Assembly: GCA_001899255.1 (NCBI GenBank)
Contig: MKVX01000007.1
Location: 62,001 to 126,000 of the forward strand
DNA: 64,000 bases
Direction of reading: 5' to 3'
Origin: Rhizobiales bacterium 62-47
Lineage (GTDB): Bacteria; Pseudomonadota; Alphaproteobacteria; Rhizobiales; Xanthobacteraceae
In this document: piece after piece, positions 52,152-61,481 of the stretch
How the letters are laid out: every line of letters starts with the position of its first letter
How positions within the stretch are numbered: the stretch's first letter is position 1
Position numbers and translations under genes: made by a program
The notes under the pieces: generated by a model
Told to the model about the DNA's origin: nothing
Database searches by the model: none
The model's input: the letters and a program-made list of their open reading frames with translations, nothing else

Positions 52152-53179
52152 TCCTCGGCCTTTCTCAGTTTGAGCGGCCGAGCGAACAAGCTTCCCTTGA
52201 TTGCAGCGTAACCTCGGACGACCGCCGGCCAAATACCGTCCGGCAGGAACCACACAACCGAGATAAGGATGACGCCGTATGCAATATTGTTGAGCCCCGG
52301 AATTCCAAGGCTGTCACCAAGGGCGCCCATCAGATGATTCAAGGGAATGGCCGCCAGCGATCCGACCAGCGGACCAAACGCGGTACCGAGTCCGCCGACC
52401 ACGGGTCCAATCAGAACGTCGACCGAGATTCCCATTCCCATGATTGAATCCGGAAATATCGCTCCCTGCACCAGCGCCAGAATTCCACCGCCGGCCGCCG
52501 CGCTAGCGGCCGATATCGAGATCACGAGAATCTTGTGCCGGAACGTGCGAACGCCCAGCGCTCGTGCAGCCTCATCGTCGTCTCTCATGGCTCGCCAGAC
52601 ATACCCGAGATACGATCGCGATATGAGCTCCGTTCCGGCGATGCCGATTGCAGCGAGTGCAAGGGCAACGAAGTAATAGAAGCGGGCGCCTCCTCGCAGC
52701 ATCGATATATCGACCTCGCCGGTCGGCGCTGGAAAGAACAGGCCCTGCATCGCGCCCACGAATTCCCAACCGCTGAACATGATCCGAGCGAATTCAGCGG
52801 CAGCGATTGTCAACAGCGCGAAGTAGATGCCGTGCACTTCGAACCGAAAGCTCAGCCACGCCAGCACCGCGCCCACCGATCCGGCAATAACCATACCTGC
52901 CAAAAGGCCGATCCATGGTGAGATACCGTATTTGAGGTACAGCACGCCGACCGAATAAGCGCCGAGCCCGACGAACAGGGCATGACCGATCGACAATTGC
53001 CCACCGATCCCCAGCATCAGGTTCCACGATTGACCCATGAAGGTGAATAGCAAAACAATCGTCATCAACGAGACGATGTACGAGTTCGACAGGGCCCCAA
53101 CTAACCCGAGGATGACGAAAACGATCGCTCCAGCAATCCATCGCTTCGTTTCCGCCGCTTTGTTAAACTTCTCTGACAC
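52148..53179 (-). CDS. livM: Branched-chain-type ABC permease, LivM-like
   Basis: 343 residues starting with GTG (GAGGG upstream), with about nine membrane segments. GQLSIGHALFVGLGAYSVGV and RSYLGYVWRAMRDDDEAARA (the loop contacting the ATPases) are diagnostic. The start overlaps livH by 17 bp. Confidence 0.9.
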   Translation of the reverse strand: MSEKFNKAAETKRWIAGAIVFVILGLVGALSNSYIVSLMTIVLLFTFMGQSWNLMLGIGGQLSIGHALFVGLGAYSVGVLYLKYGISPWIGLLAGMVIAGSVGAVLAWLSFRFEVHGIYFALLTIAAAEFARIMFSGWEFVGAMQGLFFPAPTGEVDISMLRGGARFYYFVALALAAIGIAGTELISRSYLGYVWRAMRDDDEAARALGVRTFRHKILVISISAASAAAGGGILALVQGAIFPDSIMGMGISVDVLIGPVVGGLGTAFGPLVGSLAAIPLNHLMGALGDSLGIPGLNNIAYGVILISVVWFLPDGIWPAVVRGYAAIKGSLFARPLKLRKAEE

Positions 53180-54032
53180 CGAAAAACCCTCTTGGGCGGA
53201 AGATCAGAATGATGATCAGGAGCGCGTAAGGAAGCGCTGTCTTCATCGACGGGGAAAACATCAATGCGGCAACGGCTTCGGCTACGCCAATCGTCAGGCC
53301 GCCCAGAAGCGCTCCCCCGAAACTGCCGAGACCGCCGACGATGACCGTCACGAACGCCAGAAGAGTGAAATCCATGGCGAGATACGGTTGGGCGTCGAAC
53401 AGCGGGGATATCAGCGCTCCCGCCACGCCTGCACACGCAGCTCCAATGCCGAACGTGATCGCATAGATTCGCGGAATGATCAGTCCGACGATCAGCCCGC
53501 CCAGTCGATTGTTTGCCGCAGCCCGCAACGATCGTCCAAACGACGAGTACTTCAAATACGCGCCGAGCATGACGATGAGCAGGCCAGCGACGCCCGCTGC
53601 CTGAAGCCGCGCCAGGTCGAGCGTCAATATTCCGATCGAGACGGTACGAAACGATAGCTGGGACGCCGTCGGACGCGGATCGGGACCGAATGCGACCAAC
53701 AGAATGCCGCTAAAGAGCAGCGAAAGGCCGATGAATACGATGAACTGATAGTGGTGCGGACTATTGACGAACCGCTTTACGATCAACTTTTCCAGAAAAT
53801 AACCGAAAACGAACATGACGGCCGCGGCAAGTGCGGCGGCGGCAATGATCGGCACCTCCCACATGCGGACAGACCAATATCCAATGTAGACGCCAAAAAC
53901 GACCATCTCACCATGCGCGAAGTTCACGACGCGCATCACACCGAAGATGATCGTGAGGCCGAGTGCCACAAGACCATAGACGAGACCCATCAGAATTCCG
54001 CTCGCGACAACATTGAGCCAAAGTGAAAGCAT
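53163..54032 (-). CDS. livH: Branched-chain-type ABC permease, LivH-like
   Basis: 289 residues from the Met at 54032 (AGGG upstream; the longer frame adds 64 residues with no fit). GLVALGLTIIFGVMRVVNFA and HGEMVVFGVY open the family; the ATPase-contact loop reads YSSFGRSLRAAANNRLGGLI. About 200 bp separate it from the flavin reductase gene. Confidence 0.92.
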   Translation of the reverse strand: MLSLWLNVVASGILMGLVYGLVALGLTIIFGVMRVVNFAHGEMVVFGVYIGYWSVRMWEVPIIAAAALAAAVMFVFGYFLEKLIVKRFVNSPHHYQFIVFIGLSLLFSGILLVAFGPDPRPTASQLSFRTVSIGILTLDLARLQAAGVAGLLIVMLGAYLKYSSFGRSLRAAANNRLGGLIVGLIIPRIYAITFGIGAACAGVAGALISPLFDAQPYLAMDFTLLAFVTVIVGGLGSFGGALLGGLTIGVAEAVAALMFSPSMKTALPYALLIIILIFRPRGFFGVREV

Positions 54033-54233
54033 CAGCGAGCCCTGAATAAAACAGGTGAAAATGGAAATTTCGATGGAGACGCGCTCGGACGGGCTCTGGC
54101 TTGCCCCCGCTGCGTTTCGGCAGACATAAGCCCGTCTTCGGGACAGCACTCCGACCCGCTCCGACCTACTTTCCCCCCATGCATTATGTCGGCTCCATGC
54201 TGGCTGATCGAAATTCGGCAACACACACGATGG

Positions 54234-54785
54234 TCAATGTCGCGAGTCGTGGACCTGCGGTACTGCAAACGTTCCTTTTACGTAAACGAGGGGCTCACTA
54301 TCGGTGTTCATCGTCTGCGCAAGGACGGCTCCGACGAAGATGGTATGGCTTCCGGCATCGTGCGCCTCGACGACGCGACAGTCGAAACTACAGATCGCTT
54401 CAATCAAACTCGGCGCTCCGGTCGCGAGCGCCTGCCACAATCCTTCTGTGAATCGCACGTCACCCTTGCTTCCGTCTTGCCCTGAAAACGTCTGGGCAAG
54501 CCCGGCATGGTGTGCTGCGAGGATATTCCAGCAAAACACCCGACTTTCCTTGATCATATCGTGCGCGCCCGCATTCTTGTTGACGCAAACAAGAACGCGC
54601 GAGGGTTCGGTCGATAGCGAACAGCCGGAGGTCAAGGTCAGGCCATGCCTGCCAGGTCGCGTACCCGTTGTGACGATTGAAACCGTACCCGGCACATTGC
54701 GCATGGCGCTGCGGAACTCCCCGGCGCTGAACGGCGGCGTTTCTTGAATTGGCATATGTGATGCTCGCAGGATCGCATTCGTCAT
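54234..54785 (-). CDS. Flavin reductase-like domain protein (HpaC type)
   Basis: 183 residues from the Met at 54785; a second start at 54755 is possible. FRSAMRNVPGTVSIVTTGTR, GLTLTSGCSLSTEPSRVLVC and FCWNILAAHHAGLAQTFSGQ match the short-chain NAD(P)H:FMN reductases that serve two-component monooxygenases. GSHTIFVGAVLAQTMNTDSE is the usual His-containing block. It would feed the LLM monooxygenase. The start overlaps no gene but lies 31 bp after the VOC stop. Confidence 0.88.
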   Translation of the reverse strand: MTNAILRASHMPIQETPPFSAGEFRSAMRNVPGTVSIVTTGTRPGRHGLTLTSGCSLSTEPSRVLVCVNKNAGAHDMIKESRVFCWNILAAHHAGLAQTFSGQDGSKGDVRFTEGLWQALATGAPSLIEAICSFDCRVVEAHDAGSHTIFVGAVLAQTMNTDSEPLVYVKGTFAVPQVHDSRH

Positions 54786-54816
54786 GATCGGCTCAATAGG
54801 AAAGAATGGCGACCAT

Positions 54817-55167
54817 CTACTCGCTGGCGGCCTGAAAAAACTGAATGACGTTGCCGTTTGGATCTCGCACCTGAACGACCCGGCCGTGAGAACCCATATC
54901 GCGGATATCGCCGGACACCTCGGCTCCCGCGGCGCGCGCATTCGCAATCATCGCGTCCAGATCTTCGACTTCAAACACAAGCATCGCGTCCCGGGAGGTC
55001 ACCGACACGGATTCGCTCGGACCGGCGATACAGAATGCGACTTTTTCGCTTGAGAATTGAACCCACTTCCCGGGATCCGCGAAACGCGTCGTCAACCCCA
55101 GCATTCCATAGAAGCGTGCGAGACCTTCGGGATCGGTGGCCGTGAGATAGACCTGCTTAAGTTTCAC
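54817..55167 (-). CDS. VOC-family (glyoxalase/dioxygenase-fold) protein
   Basis: 116 residues from a GTG at 55167. VYLTATDPEGLARFYGMLGL, FEVEDLDAMIANARAAGAEV and VVQVRDPNGNVIQFFQ are typical VOC blocks. The usual first metal His is replaced (QVYLT), so catalysis is uncertain; it may bind a ligand. It is the first gene of the cluster on this strand, divergent from the Lrp regulator. Confidence 0.8.
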   Translation of the reverse strand: MKLKQVYLTATDPEGLARFYGMLGLTTRFADPGKWVQFSSEKVAFCIAGPSESVSVTSRDAMLVFEVEDLDAMIANARAAGAEVSGDIRDMGSHGRVVQVRDPNGNVIQFFQAASE

Positions 55168-55797
55168 TTTGTAATTTCCGGTTTGTCGGCTGCGTTGATC
55201 GAAGATATTTTCGCATAACGATGGTCCCAGCATAGTACCCGATCCTCTCAGCATTAATGTTCGAACAGTTTGCTCCCGCCCTCATGGGTCAGCATTTTGT
55301 GCTGCGTTTCTCGGCGGGGCCGCGACGCCTTCCACACTCCCGTTCAAAGAGTGGCCGCATCGTTCGATTGCGCCTATACAGCCCGATTTTATTCGAATCG
55401 GATCGCGTATTTCGAGGTATCGCGCGATAGCGCGCGCTAAGGATGGAGGCGATTGTCATGGATTTCGCAAAACGCCGGGCCAGCATCGGCAGCGCTGCGA
55501 ACGAGCGCTTACACTGCATTATTTTGAGCGTTGAAATACTTGTCGGATACCGCTGCAAAGTCCCGAGGGCGATTGCGATGCCTGCCCCATACTCCATGCG
55601 ACCGGATCAGCCATGGGAACAAAGCCGCACCGGACCGCTGAACATGATTGACTGTTTTTGAATATAAATCGTCGCTTTGTCGAAATTCACCAACCCAGAC
55701 TGCGGCTAGCATCCCTATCGTCGAAATGTCACCTCGCAAGATAATGCGAGGGACTCGACTCCGAGGAAGCTACCGGTTGCCTATGGAAGGGAACGAC
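55168..55797. other. Divergent regulatory gap between VOC and Lrp genes, no gene seen
   Basis: About 630 bp. Several AT-rich patches lie near 55370-55400 and 55655-55690, as expected for Lrp binding, but no clear repeated site. Short frames on both strands look like noise. Confidence 0.4.
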
Positions 55798-56427
55798 ATG
55801 ACAATGACGGCGCTCGATAGGATCGACATCAAAATTCTGAATGAATTGCAACAGAATGCGAGCCTGACGAACGTCGAGCTTGCTTCCCGCGTGAACCTTT
55901 CGCCATCGCCTTGCCTCGCTCGCGTCAAAAATCTTGAGAAAATCGGCGTGATCGACCGTCGAATAGCCGTGCTCGACCCGGCGGTCTTGGGTATTGGCGT
56001 AACGGCCTTCATCCAGATCAAGCTCGAAAAGCAAGCTCAGATATCGCTTGAGAATTTTACACGCGCCATCGACCGCCTGAATCAGGTCATGGAATGCTAC
56101 CTGACAGCAGGAGACCATGACTATCTCCTCCGCGTCATGGTTTCCGATATCGAGGATCTGGAAGATCTGATCGTCAACAAGATTTCCCGGATACCCGGCA
56201 TCTCTTGCATTCGCTCAAATCTGGCTCTGAGACGAATCTCTCACAAGACCGTGCTCCCTATCGACACCAATCGTCCGGTTACAGTCAAAACATACAATGG
56301 CGCGTCGAAGCAGATACACAGAGCGCCTGCGAAGCCACGATATGACTCAGCCGCGCAGAACCTGATCGATAATGGAATGTGTGGCGAACCGTTTCGCACT
56401 CTAAGCCCCAATACGGCAGGCCTCTAG
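55798..56427 (+). CDS. Lrp/AsnC-family transcriptional regulator
   Basis: 209 residues from the Met at 55798, chosen for GGAAGGGAA upstream; the longer frame adds 50 residues. LDRIDIKILNELQQNASLTN and VELASRVNLSPSPCLARVKN form the helix-turn-helix; the C-terminal RAM domain has YLTAGDHDYLLRVMVSDIED. The last 45 residues (TNRPVTVKTYNGASKQIHRA onward) extend beyond the usual 150-160 residues of Lrp proteins and look disordered. It likely controls the divergent cluster. Confidence 0.88.
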   Translation: MTMTALDRIDIKILNELQQNASLTNVELASRVNLSPSPCLARVKNLEKIGVIDRRIAVLDPAVLGIGVTAFIQIKLEKQAQISLENFTRAIDRLNQVMECYLTAGDHDYLLRVMVSDIEDLEDLIVNKISRIPGISCIRSNLALRRISHKTVLPIDTNRPVTVKTYNGASKQIHRAPAKPRYDSAAQNLIDNGMCGEPFRTLSPNTAGL

Positions 56428-56754
56428 CGTTCGATTCGTATCGCAAATCACGCGCGCGCTTCATGCCGGCTGGCGCAGATCACGACAAGAATACGTTGCG
56501 GCGCCTCCAGGCAAGCACTGTCCGTTCGATCCATTGCGCTGTATCGAACGGATCCTGACGCAGAACATTACTCGCGGAGTCGGCGACGAGGTTTCATCGA
56601 CGTCGGGCCGCACCGCTCGCGGCTGAGTTGGATCGACCCGGATTCGCACGAAACACGTCGATCGTTTCCAATTCTACCAATCTGCTAGGACCAAGCTGCG
56701 CAGCTGACAATCAATGGCGGCGATGGCACTTGAAGTTTGCATCCTGACTGCGGC

Positions 56755-56850
56755 CCGCGCAGGAAGTCTACGCGGGAGTTCAAGCCTAAAGCTGTGCGCC
56801 TGATCAGAGAGCGGGGCGTGTCATTTGCACACGGGCGAGATAGGAGACGC
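56755..56850 (+). pseudogene. IS3-family OrfA transposase remnant
   Basis: RRKSTREFKPKAVRLIRERG followed by VSFAHGRD is the N-terminal helix-turn-helix start of an IS3/IS911-type OrfA. The frame then loses similarity. No orfB or terminal repeats are visible. The rest of 56428-56949 holds only short unrecognised frames. Confidence 0.6.
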
Positions 56851-56949
56851 GCGCCAGAGCTGTCCCATGGGTACATCACCGTGAGATGTCTCACGGTGGC
56901 CGAAACCTCCGACAGAATTAAGGCGCTGATATATAATGATAATTTCTCA

Positions 56950-57026
56950 TGGTAGCGGGAGAGGGACTCGAACCCCCGACCCCAGGATTATGATTCCCGT
57001 GCTCTAACCAGCTGAGCTACCCCGCC
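56950..57026 (-). tRNA. tRNA-Met (CAT), elongator type
   Basis: 77 nt with encoded CCA. Acceptor GGCGGGG pairs with TCCCGCT (G1-U72 and G7-U66 wobbles). D stem GCTC/GAGC, anticodon stem CGGGA/TCCTG with loop ATCATAA (anticodon CAT), and T-loop GTTCGAGTC are canonical. The 3' end faces the accessory region on its left. Confidence 0.95.
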
Positions 57027-57131
57027 ACATCACCCGAGGGCTGCTTAAAACAGCCCTGATCGAGTGCGCCGCATATAAGAAGCCACCTAACTTCCTGTCA
57101 AGCAACGAGCGGGCCGTCCGCGCCGAAATGC

Positions 57132-57500
57132 CTACTTTGGCCGCACCGATTGATCGCCGCCGGGGCTGCCTGGCGGTGGGATCACCGGCGTGTTGCCGAC
57201 GTCGGGCGCCGGCGCACGCATGTCGGGACCGACATTGCGCGGCGGGCAGAGCACCCCGTCCGATTGCGCGAGCTTGTCGGAAAGCGGCTTGCGCGCGTTT
57301 TCACCCGTTTCATTTCGCGGCGCCAGGGTGCCGTCCTGCGGCTTGGCATCCGTTGGCGTGCAGCGAGTCGTCACGCCATCCGGCATTGGCGCCGTCGTCG
57401 CCGGCGGTGCTTTCGGCACCGAGGGCGGGGCTTGCGCGGCAGCGCTGCCACCCGCTGCAAGCACGCTGCAAATTAAAAGTGCGGAAAATCCATACCTCAT
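57132..57500 (-). CDS. Secreted proline-rich hypothetical protein
   Basis: 122 residues. A signal peptide (MRYGFSALLICSVLAAGGSA) ends near AAAQAPP. The mature part is rich in Pro, Gly and charged residues with two cysteines (TTRCTPTDAK; DGVLCPPRN) and no recognised domain; it looks mostly disordered. It lies between tRNA-Met and the methyltransferase gene. Confidence 0.7.
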   Translation of the reverse strand: MRYGFSALLICSVLAAGGSAAAQAPPSVPKAPPATTAPMPDGVTTRCTPTDAKPQDGTLAPRNETGENARKPLSDKLAQSDGVLCPPRNVGPDMRAPAPDVGNTPVIPPPGSPGGDQSVRPK

Positions 57501-57551
57501 GTGATGGCAACGGTCCGCGATTGCGGTTGTTCCATAACGCGAGGTGCGGCG

Positions 57552-58190
57552 TCACGCCTTGCGATAGCGGATCAGCGAAAAATGTCCCATCGGCGGCATC
57601 GGCCGACGTTCCGTCAGACTGACGCCTCCATGCCTCGCTGCCCAGTCGACCAGACGAGCCCATGGGAACTCGGGCCGCCAGCCGAGCCTCCGTGCGATGG
57701 GGGAAAACGCCAATTCGAACATGCGACGCGGACCGCTCTCCGCGCCGATATGATTGACGAGAATCAGTTCACCACCAGGCTTCAGCACACGAATGAAATC
57801 ATCCAGCGTCGCTTCGGGATCCGGAACAGCGGTGATGACATACTGCGCCACAACGGCGTCGAAGAAATTATCGGCGAATGCCAGATTCTTGGCGTCCATC
57901 ACCGCGAGGGTTTCGACGTTGGCGAGCTTGAGGGTGCGCACACGCTCCTGCGCCTTGCGCAGCATCGGCTCCGAGATATCGACGCCATGCAGCCGCGTGG
58001 TTGGCGAATAATCCGACAGCGACAGGCCTGTGCCGACGCCAACATCAAGGATACGCCCGCCGATCTTGTCGGCTTCGGCAATTGTCGATTGGCGGCCCTG
58101 GTCGAAGACCTTGCCGAACACCAGATCGTAAATCGGCGCCCAGCGCCCATACGCCTTTGCGACCCCAGCGCGGTCGATGTCGTTGCCCAT
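57552..58190 (-). CDS. pmtA: Class I SAM methyltransferase, PmtA-like
   Basis: 212 residues. AYGRWAPIYDLVFGKVFDQG is the typical start of alphaproteobacterial phosphatidylethanolamine N-methyltransferases (Rhodobacter PmtA type). The SAM motif is ILDVGVGTGLSL, with LHGVDISEP and RVLKPGGELILVNH following. It would make monomethyl-PE and, step by step, phosphatidylcholine at the membrane. UbiE-like quinone methylation is the alternative. It lies 17 bp after mnmA. Confidence 0.75.
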   Translation of the reverse strand: MGNDIDRAGVAKAYGRWAPIYDLVFGKVFDQGRQSTIAEADKIGGRILDVGVGTGLSLSDYSPTTRLHGVDISEPMLRKAQERVRTLKLANVETLAVMDAKNLAFADNFFDAVVAQYVITAVPDPEATLDDFIRVLKPGGELILVNHIGAESGPRRMFELAFSPIARRLGWRPEFPWARLVDWAARHGGVSLTERRPMPPMGHFSLIRYRKA

Positions 58191-58207
58191 GCCCCGCCCT
58201 GAAATCG

Positions 58208-59407
58208 CTATCCGCGCATCAAAGCGACGCCGGCTTGCGACGCCGCCGCACCACGCACCGTCTCGCCGTCATGCCTCGCTGTCGCGCTCTTGATGAATCC
58301 GCCACCCAGCACGCGCGCCTGCCCGGATGGCGTGTCATAGAACACACAGGCCTGACCGGCAGAAACGCCTTCCTCACCTGCGATCAATTCGACTTCGTAA
58401 CCGCCATCGACAGCCCGCAACCATGCCGGCTGCGGCGCACGCGTCGAGCGGACCTTGACGAAAATCTCCAGGCCGCCGCCAACGGCGCGATCCAGCGATC
58501 CGTTGCCGATCCAGTTGACGTCTCGCAGCAGTATCCGATGCATGCGCAACGCTTCGCGCGGGCCAACGACGACGCGCCGACCCGCCACATCGAGCCGCAC
58601 CACGTAATATGGCGCGCTGGAAGCTACACCGAGACCGCGACGCTGCCCGACGGTGAAGTGACCGATGCCCTGATGGTGACCAATCACACGCCCTGAAAGA
58701 TCGACGATATCGCCGGCTTCAAAGGCGTTGGGCTTCAGTCGTTCGATGACATCGGTGTAGCGGCCGGTAGGTACGAAGCAGATATCCTGGCTGTCGTGCT
58801 TTTCTGCAACCGACAAGCCAAAGCGCCGCGCCAGTTCGCGCACTTGCGGCTTGGTCAGATCGCCAAGTGGAAAACGCAGATAGTTGAGTTGCTCGCGTGT
58901 AGTAGCGAACAGAAAATAGCTTTGATCGCGATCGGCATCCGCCGCACAAACCATCGCACGCGAGCCGTCAGCCAGCCGCCGCGACGCCACGTAATGCCCG
59001 GTGGCCAGCGCAGCTGCGCCGAGATCGCGCGCCGTCGTCAACAGATCGCGAAACTTAACCGAGCGGTTGCATTCGATGCACGGCACAGGAGTTTCGCCGT
59101 GCGCGTAGCTTTCGGCAAAACTCTCAATGACGGATTCGCGGAAGCGGCTTTCATAGTCGAGTACATAATGCGGAATGCCGATGCGCTCAGCGACATCACG
59201 CGCATCGTGAATATCCTGGCCGGCACAACACGCACCCTTGCGATGCGTGGCAGCGCCGTGATCGTAAAGTTGCAGCGTGATGCCGACGACATCGTAGCCT
59301 TCCGACTTCAACAGTGCAGCCGTCGCCGATGAGTCGACGCCGCCAGACATCGCCACAACGACCCGGGTATCCTCGGGGCGGCCTTCAAGATCCAGACTGT
59401 TTCGCAT
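58208..59407 (-). CDS. mnmA: tRNA-specific 2-thiouridylase MnmA
   Basis: 399 residues. The PP-loop [15 protein letters not shown] binds ATP; the catalytic cysteines are in [15 protein letters not shown] and [30 protein letters not shown] and the C-terminal barrel complete the family. It puts sulfur on U34 of tRNA-Lys, -Glu and -Gln. The N-terminus is slightly longer than in E. coli. Confidence 0.96.
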   Translation of the reverse strand: MRNSLDLEGRPEDTRVVVAMSGGVDSSATAALLKSEGYDVVGITLQLYDHGAATHRKGACCAGQDIHDARDVAERIGIPHYVLDYESRFRESVIESFAESYAHGETPVPCIECNRSVKFRDLLTTARDLGAAALATGHYVASRRLADGSRAMVCAADADRDQSYFLFATTREQLNYLRFPLGDLTKPQVRELARRFGLSVAEKHDSQDICFVPTGRYTDVIERLKPNAFEAGDIVDLSGRVIGHHQGIGHFTVGQRRGLGVASSAPYYVVRLDVAGRRVVVGPREALRMHRILLRDVNWIGNGSLDRAVGGGLEIFVKVRSTRAPQPAWLRAVDGGYEVELIAGEEGVSAGQACVFYDTPSGQARVLGGGFIKSATARHDGETVRGAAASQAGVALMRG

Positions 59408-59799
59408 CGGCCGTCTTGCTCGCGATCACGCGGGAAATCCCGCGATCCTTAAACTGGGTGCCTTCTCTCTCCCGCAGCATCCGCATCGCGACGAGAAAAC
59501 ACTAAATATCAATGGCTTACGCATAGACACACCGCCCTGCTTGGCCCGTTCTCGCGGAACGGCGGCATGTGCCCACGAAATCAACGGGTTGAGGCGCCAC
59601 AACCGGTGCCTTCAACTCGCTAAAAGACCAGCCTTTAATATAGTTCGCTTTGTCGCAACGCAATCATGGCTGCGTCTTGCGTCGAAATACGCGGCAAAAC
59701 TTGCCGCGAGGCAGAAAGGGGCGGCATCCCGCGAAGGCACCGCCCGGCCTCAAAGCCTATAAATATTTGAAATACAACAAATATTTATCATGACACGTC
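59408..59799. other. Gap between mnmA and fliK
   Basis: No gene seen. Two AAATATTT 8-mers (59761-59768 and 59779-59786, 18 bp apart) lie just upstream of the sigma-54 promoter of fliK. Confidence 0.4.
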
Positions 59800-59814
59800 T
59801 GGCCCGGTCCTTGC
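59800..59814 (+). promoter_or_regulatory. Sigma-54 promoter of fliK
   Basis: TGGCCCGGTCCTTGC has GG-N10-GC spacing. The predicted start site is at about 59826, only 2 bp before the first ATG of fliK. Flagellar genes of this group are often sigma-54 dependent. The paired 13-mers of promoters A-D are absent. Confidence 0.7.
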
Positions 59815-59827
59815 TCCCAAGCGAGCG

Positions 59828-61471
59828 ATGCACTCCATGGGGCCAACCGTGTTCAGCGTGACGCCGGATATCTCGACAAATTCTTCCCTTCGTGGGGAAA
59901 CCCCGCGCCATCCTGCGCAGGATAGCGCCCCCCAGGGGGGCGATTTCGCGGCGCTGATCGATAGCAATGCGGTGGTTGCCAACCGAAGCGACCGCCCTGC
60001 CCCATCGAGTTCCTCCGATGCCTCCCCCCGGCGCGACGATTCATCCGGGCCGCCCGATGTCGCGCAACGTGACGGTGGCGCTGGCAACATCGATCCATCG
60101 CAGAATCCGTCAGCGTCGAACGCGAACCCGTCGTCTTCCAGCGACAGCGCAAGCAAACCAACCATCGGCAAGCAGGCCAAGTCGACCGCAACGGCGTCTG
60201 ACGAGGGCGACAACACGCATGCAAAGGCTCTGGACACCGCCGATCCAGCGGTCGCGGCAACGCCGATCCAATCCGACGCAACGGCAGCGATTGCTGTCGC
60301 GGTCCCAGCAACTCCGACGGCTCCGGCTACGACGCCTTCGTCACCAGCCAATCCGACAACGAGCGGCCCACTGACCATCGCCGCAGCGGCAATCGCGGCC
60401 TCCGCGAAGGACACGGCCGACGCAGCAATGCCCACAACATCTGCGGCCGACTCGGCAACTCAAGCCGCCACGGGCGACGCAGCGGCCATGACCGAAGCGG
60501 TCGCCGCAGCCGCCAACGATATCGCGGCGACCAATTTCAAGATTGCAAAGACGATCGAAACCGCACCCACGCCAGCCAGCACTGACGCCGCTGACGCCAA
60601 CGTCAACCTGCAAGCCCAGCAACAACTCGGCGCGGCGGTTGCCGCTGCCGATGCAGGGCTGGTCAAAACCGCGCAGAAAGCATCGCCTGTGCACCGCGAC
60701 GATGCAGCGGCGGCCGTAGCCAAAGCCCTGAAGCCCGACGATGCGGGTTCAACACAGACGACATCGCCGCAGCCTGGCGTAACAACGCAGCCGGACGCGA
60801 AAGCGGCGCCGCAAGCCAACGACACCACGAACACCGCGAAGTCGGATCCAGCAGTTGCAGGCGACAAGCCGGCTGCCAACGCGGTTAGCTCGACCGAGCA
60901 CCGCGCGGCCAACGTCAACGTCCCGGCAACGTCGTCAATCGACGTCGCGTCGCAAGCCAACAACACCGTGCCGCAACCGCAATTCGTGCCGACGGCGACG
61001 ACGGCTGTTCCCGCTTCGCAACTCGGTGCAGCTGTCGCGACCGGCGTAGCTGTGCCGCTGAACGGCCTCGCGATTCAGATCGCGGCCAATGCCCAGAGCG
61101 GCAGAAGCCGCTTCGACATCCGGCTCGATCCCGCCGAACTCGGCCGCATCGATGTCCGTCTCGATGTCGACCGCCACGGTCAAGTGACCTCGCATCTGGT
61201 GGTCGAGAAAGCGGAAACGCTGGCGATGCTGCGGCAGGATGCGCCGCAATTGCAGCGCGCGCTGGAAGACGCCGGATTGAAGACCGGCAATAACGGCCTG
61301 CAGTTCAGCCTGCGCGATCAATCGTCAGGCAACAACGGCGGCAACGAACAATCCGGACGCCAGATGCATCGATTGATGATTGGCGATGCCGATACCCTGC
61401 CGGCGGTCGCTGCCGGAAAATCTTACAGTCAGTCGAGCGGCTCAAGCCGCGGACTGGATATTCGGGTTTGA
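59828..61471 (+). CDS. fliK: Flagellar hook-length control protein FliK
   Basis: 547 residues. Residues 1-400 are low-complexity, rich in Ala, Thr, Asp and Pro, as expected of the ruler part. The C-terminal Flg_hook domain is clear: RFDIRLDPAELGRIDVRLDV and VVEKAETLAMLRQDAPQLQR, then LKTGNNGLQFSLRDQ. FliK measures the hook and switches export from hook to filament proteins. The start is uncertain: the sigma-54 promoter puts the transcript start next to the first ATG, so Met4 (59837) or the GTG at 59849 may be used. Confidence 0.9.
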   Translation: MHSMGPTVFSVTPDISTNSSLRGETPRHPAQDSAPQGGDFAALIDSNAVVANRSDRPAPSSSSDASPRRDDSSGPPDVAQRDGGAGNIDPSQNPSASNANPSSSSDSASKPTIGKQAKSTATASDEGDNTHAKALDTADPAVAATPIQSDATAAIAVAVPATPTAPATTPSSPANPTTSGPLTIAAAAIAASAKDTADAAMPTTSAADSATQAATGDAAAMTEAVAAAANDIAATNFKIAKTIETAPTPASTDAADANVNLQAQQQLGAAVAAADAGLVKTAQKASPVHRDDAAAAVAKALKPDDAGSTQTTSPQPGVTTQPDAKAAPQANDTTNTAKSDPAVAGDKPAANAVSSTEHRAANVNVPATSSIDVASQANNTVPQPQFVPTATTAVPASQLGAAVATGVAVPLNGLAIQIAANAQSGRSRFDIRLDPAELGRIDVRLDVDRHGQVTSHLVVEKAETLAMLRQDAPQLQRALEDAGLKTGNNGLQFSLRDQSSGNNGGNEQSGRQMHRLMIGDADTLPAVAAGKSYSQSSGSSRGLDIRV

Positions 61472-61481
61472 GGAGAGCTTC

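Noticed and set aside
59828-61200. Low-complexity Ala/Thr/Pro part of fliK as a separate surface protein
   Set aside because: It is continuous with the Flg_hook domain and typical of FliK rulers.
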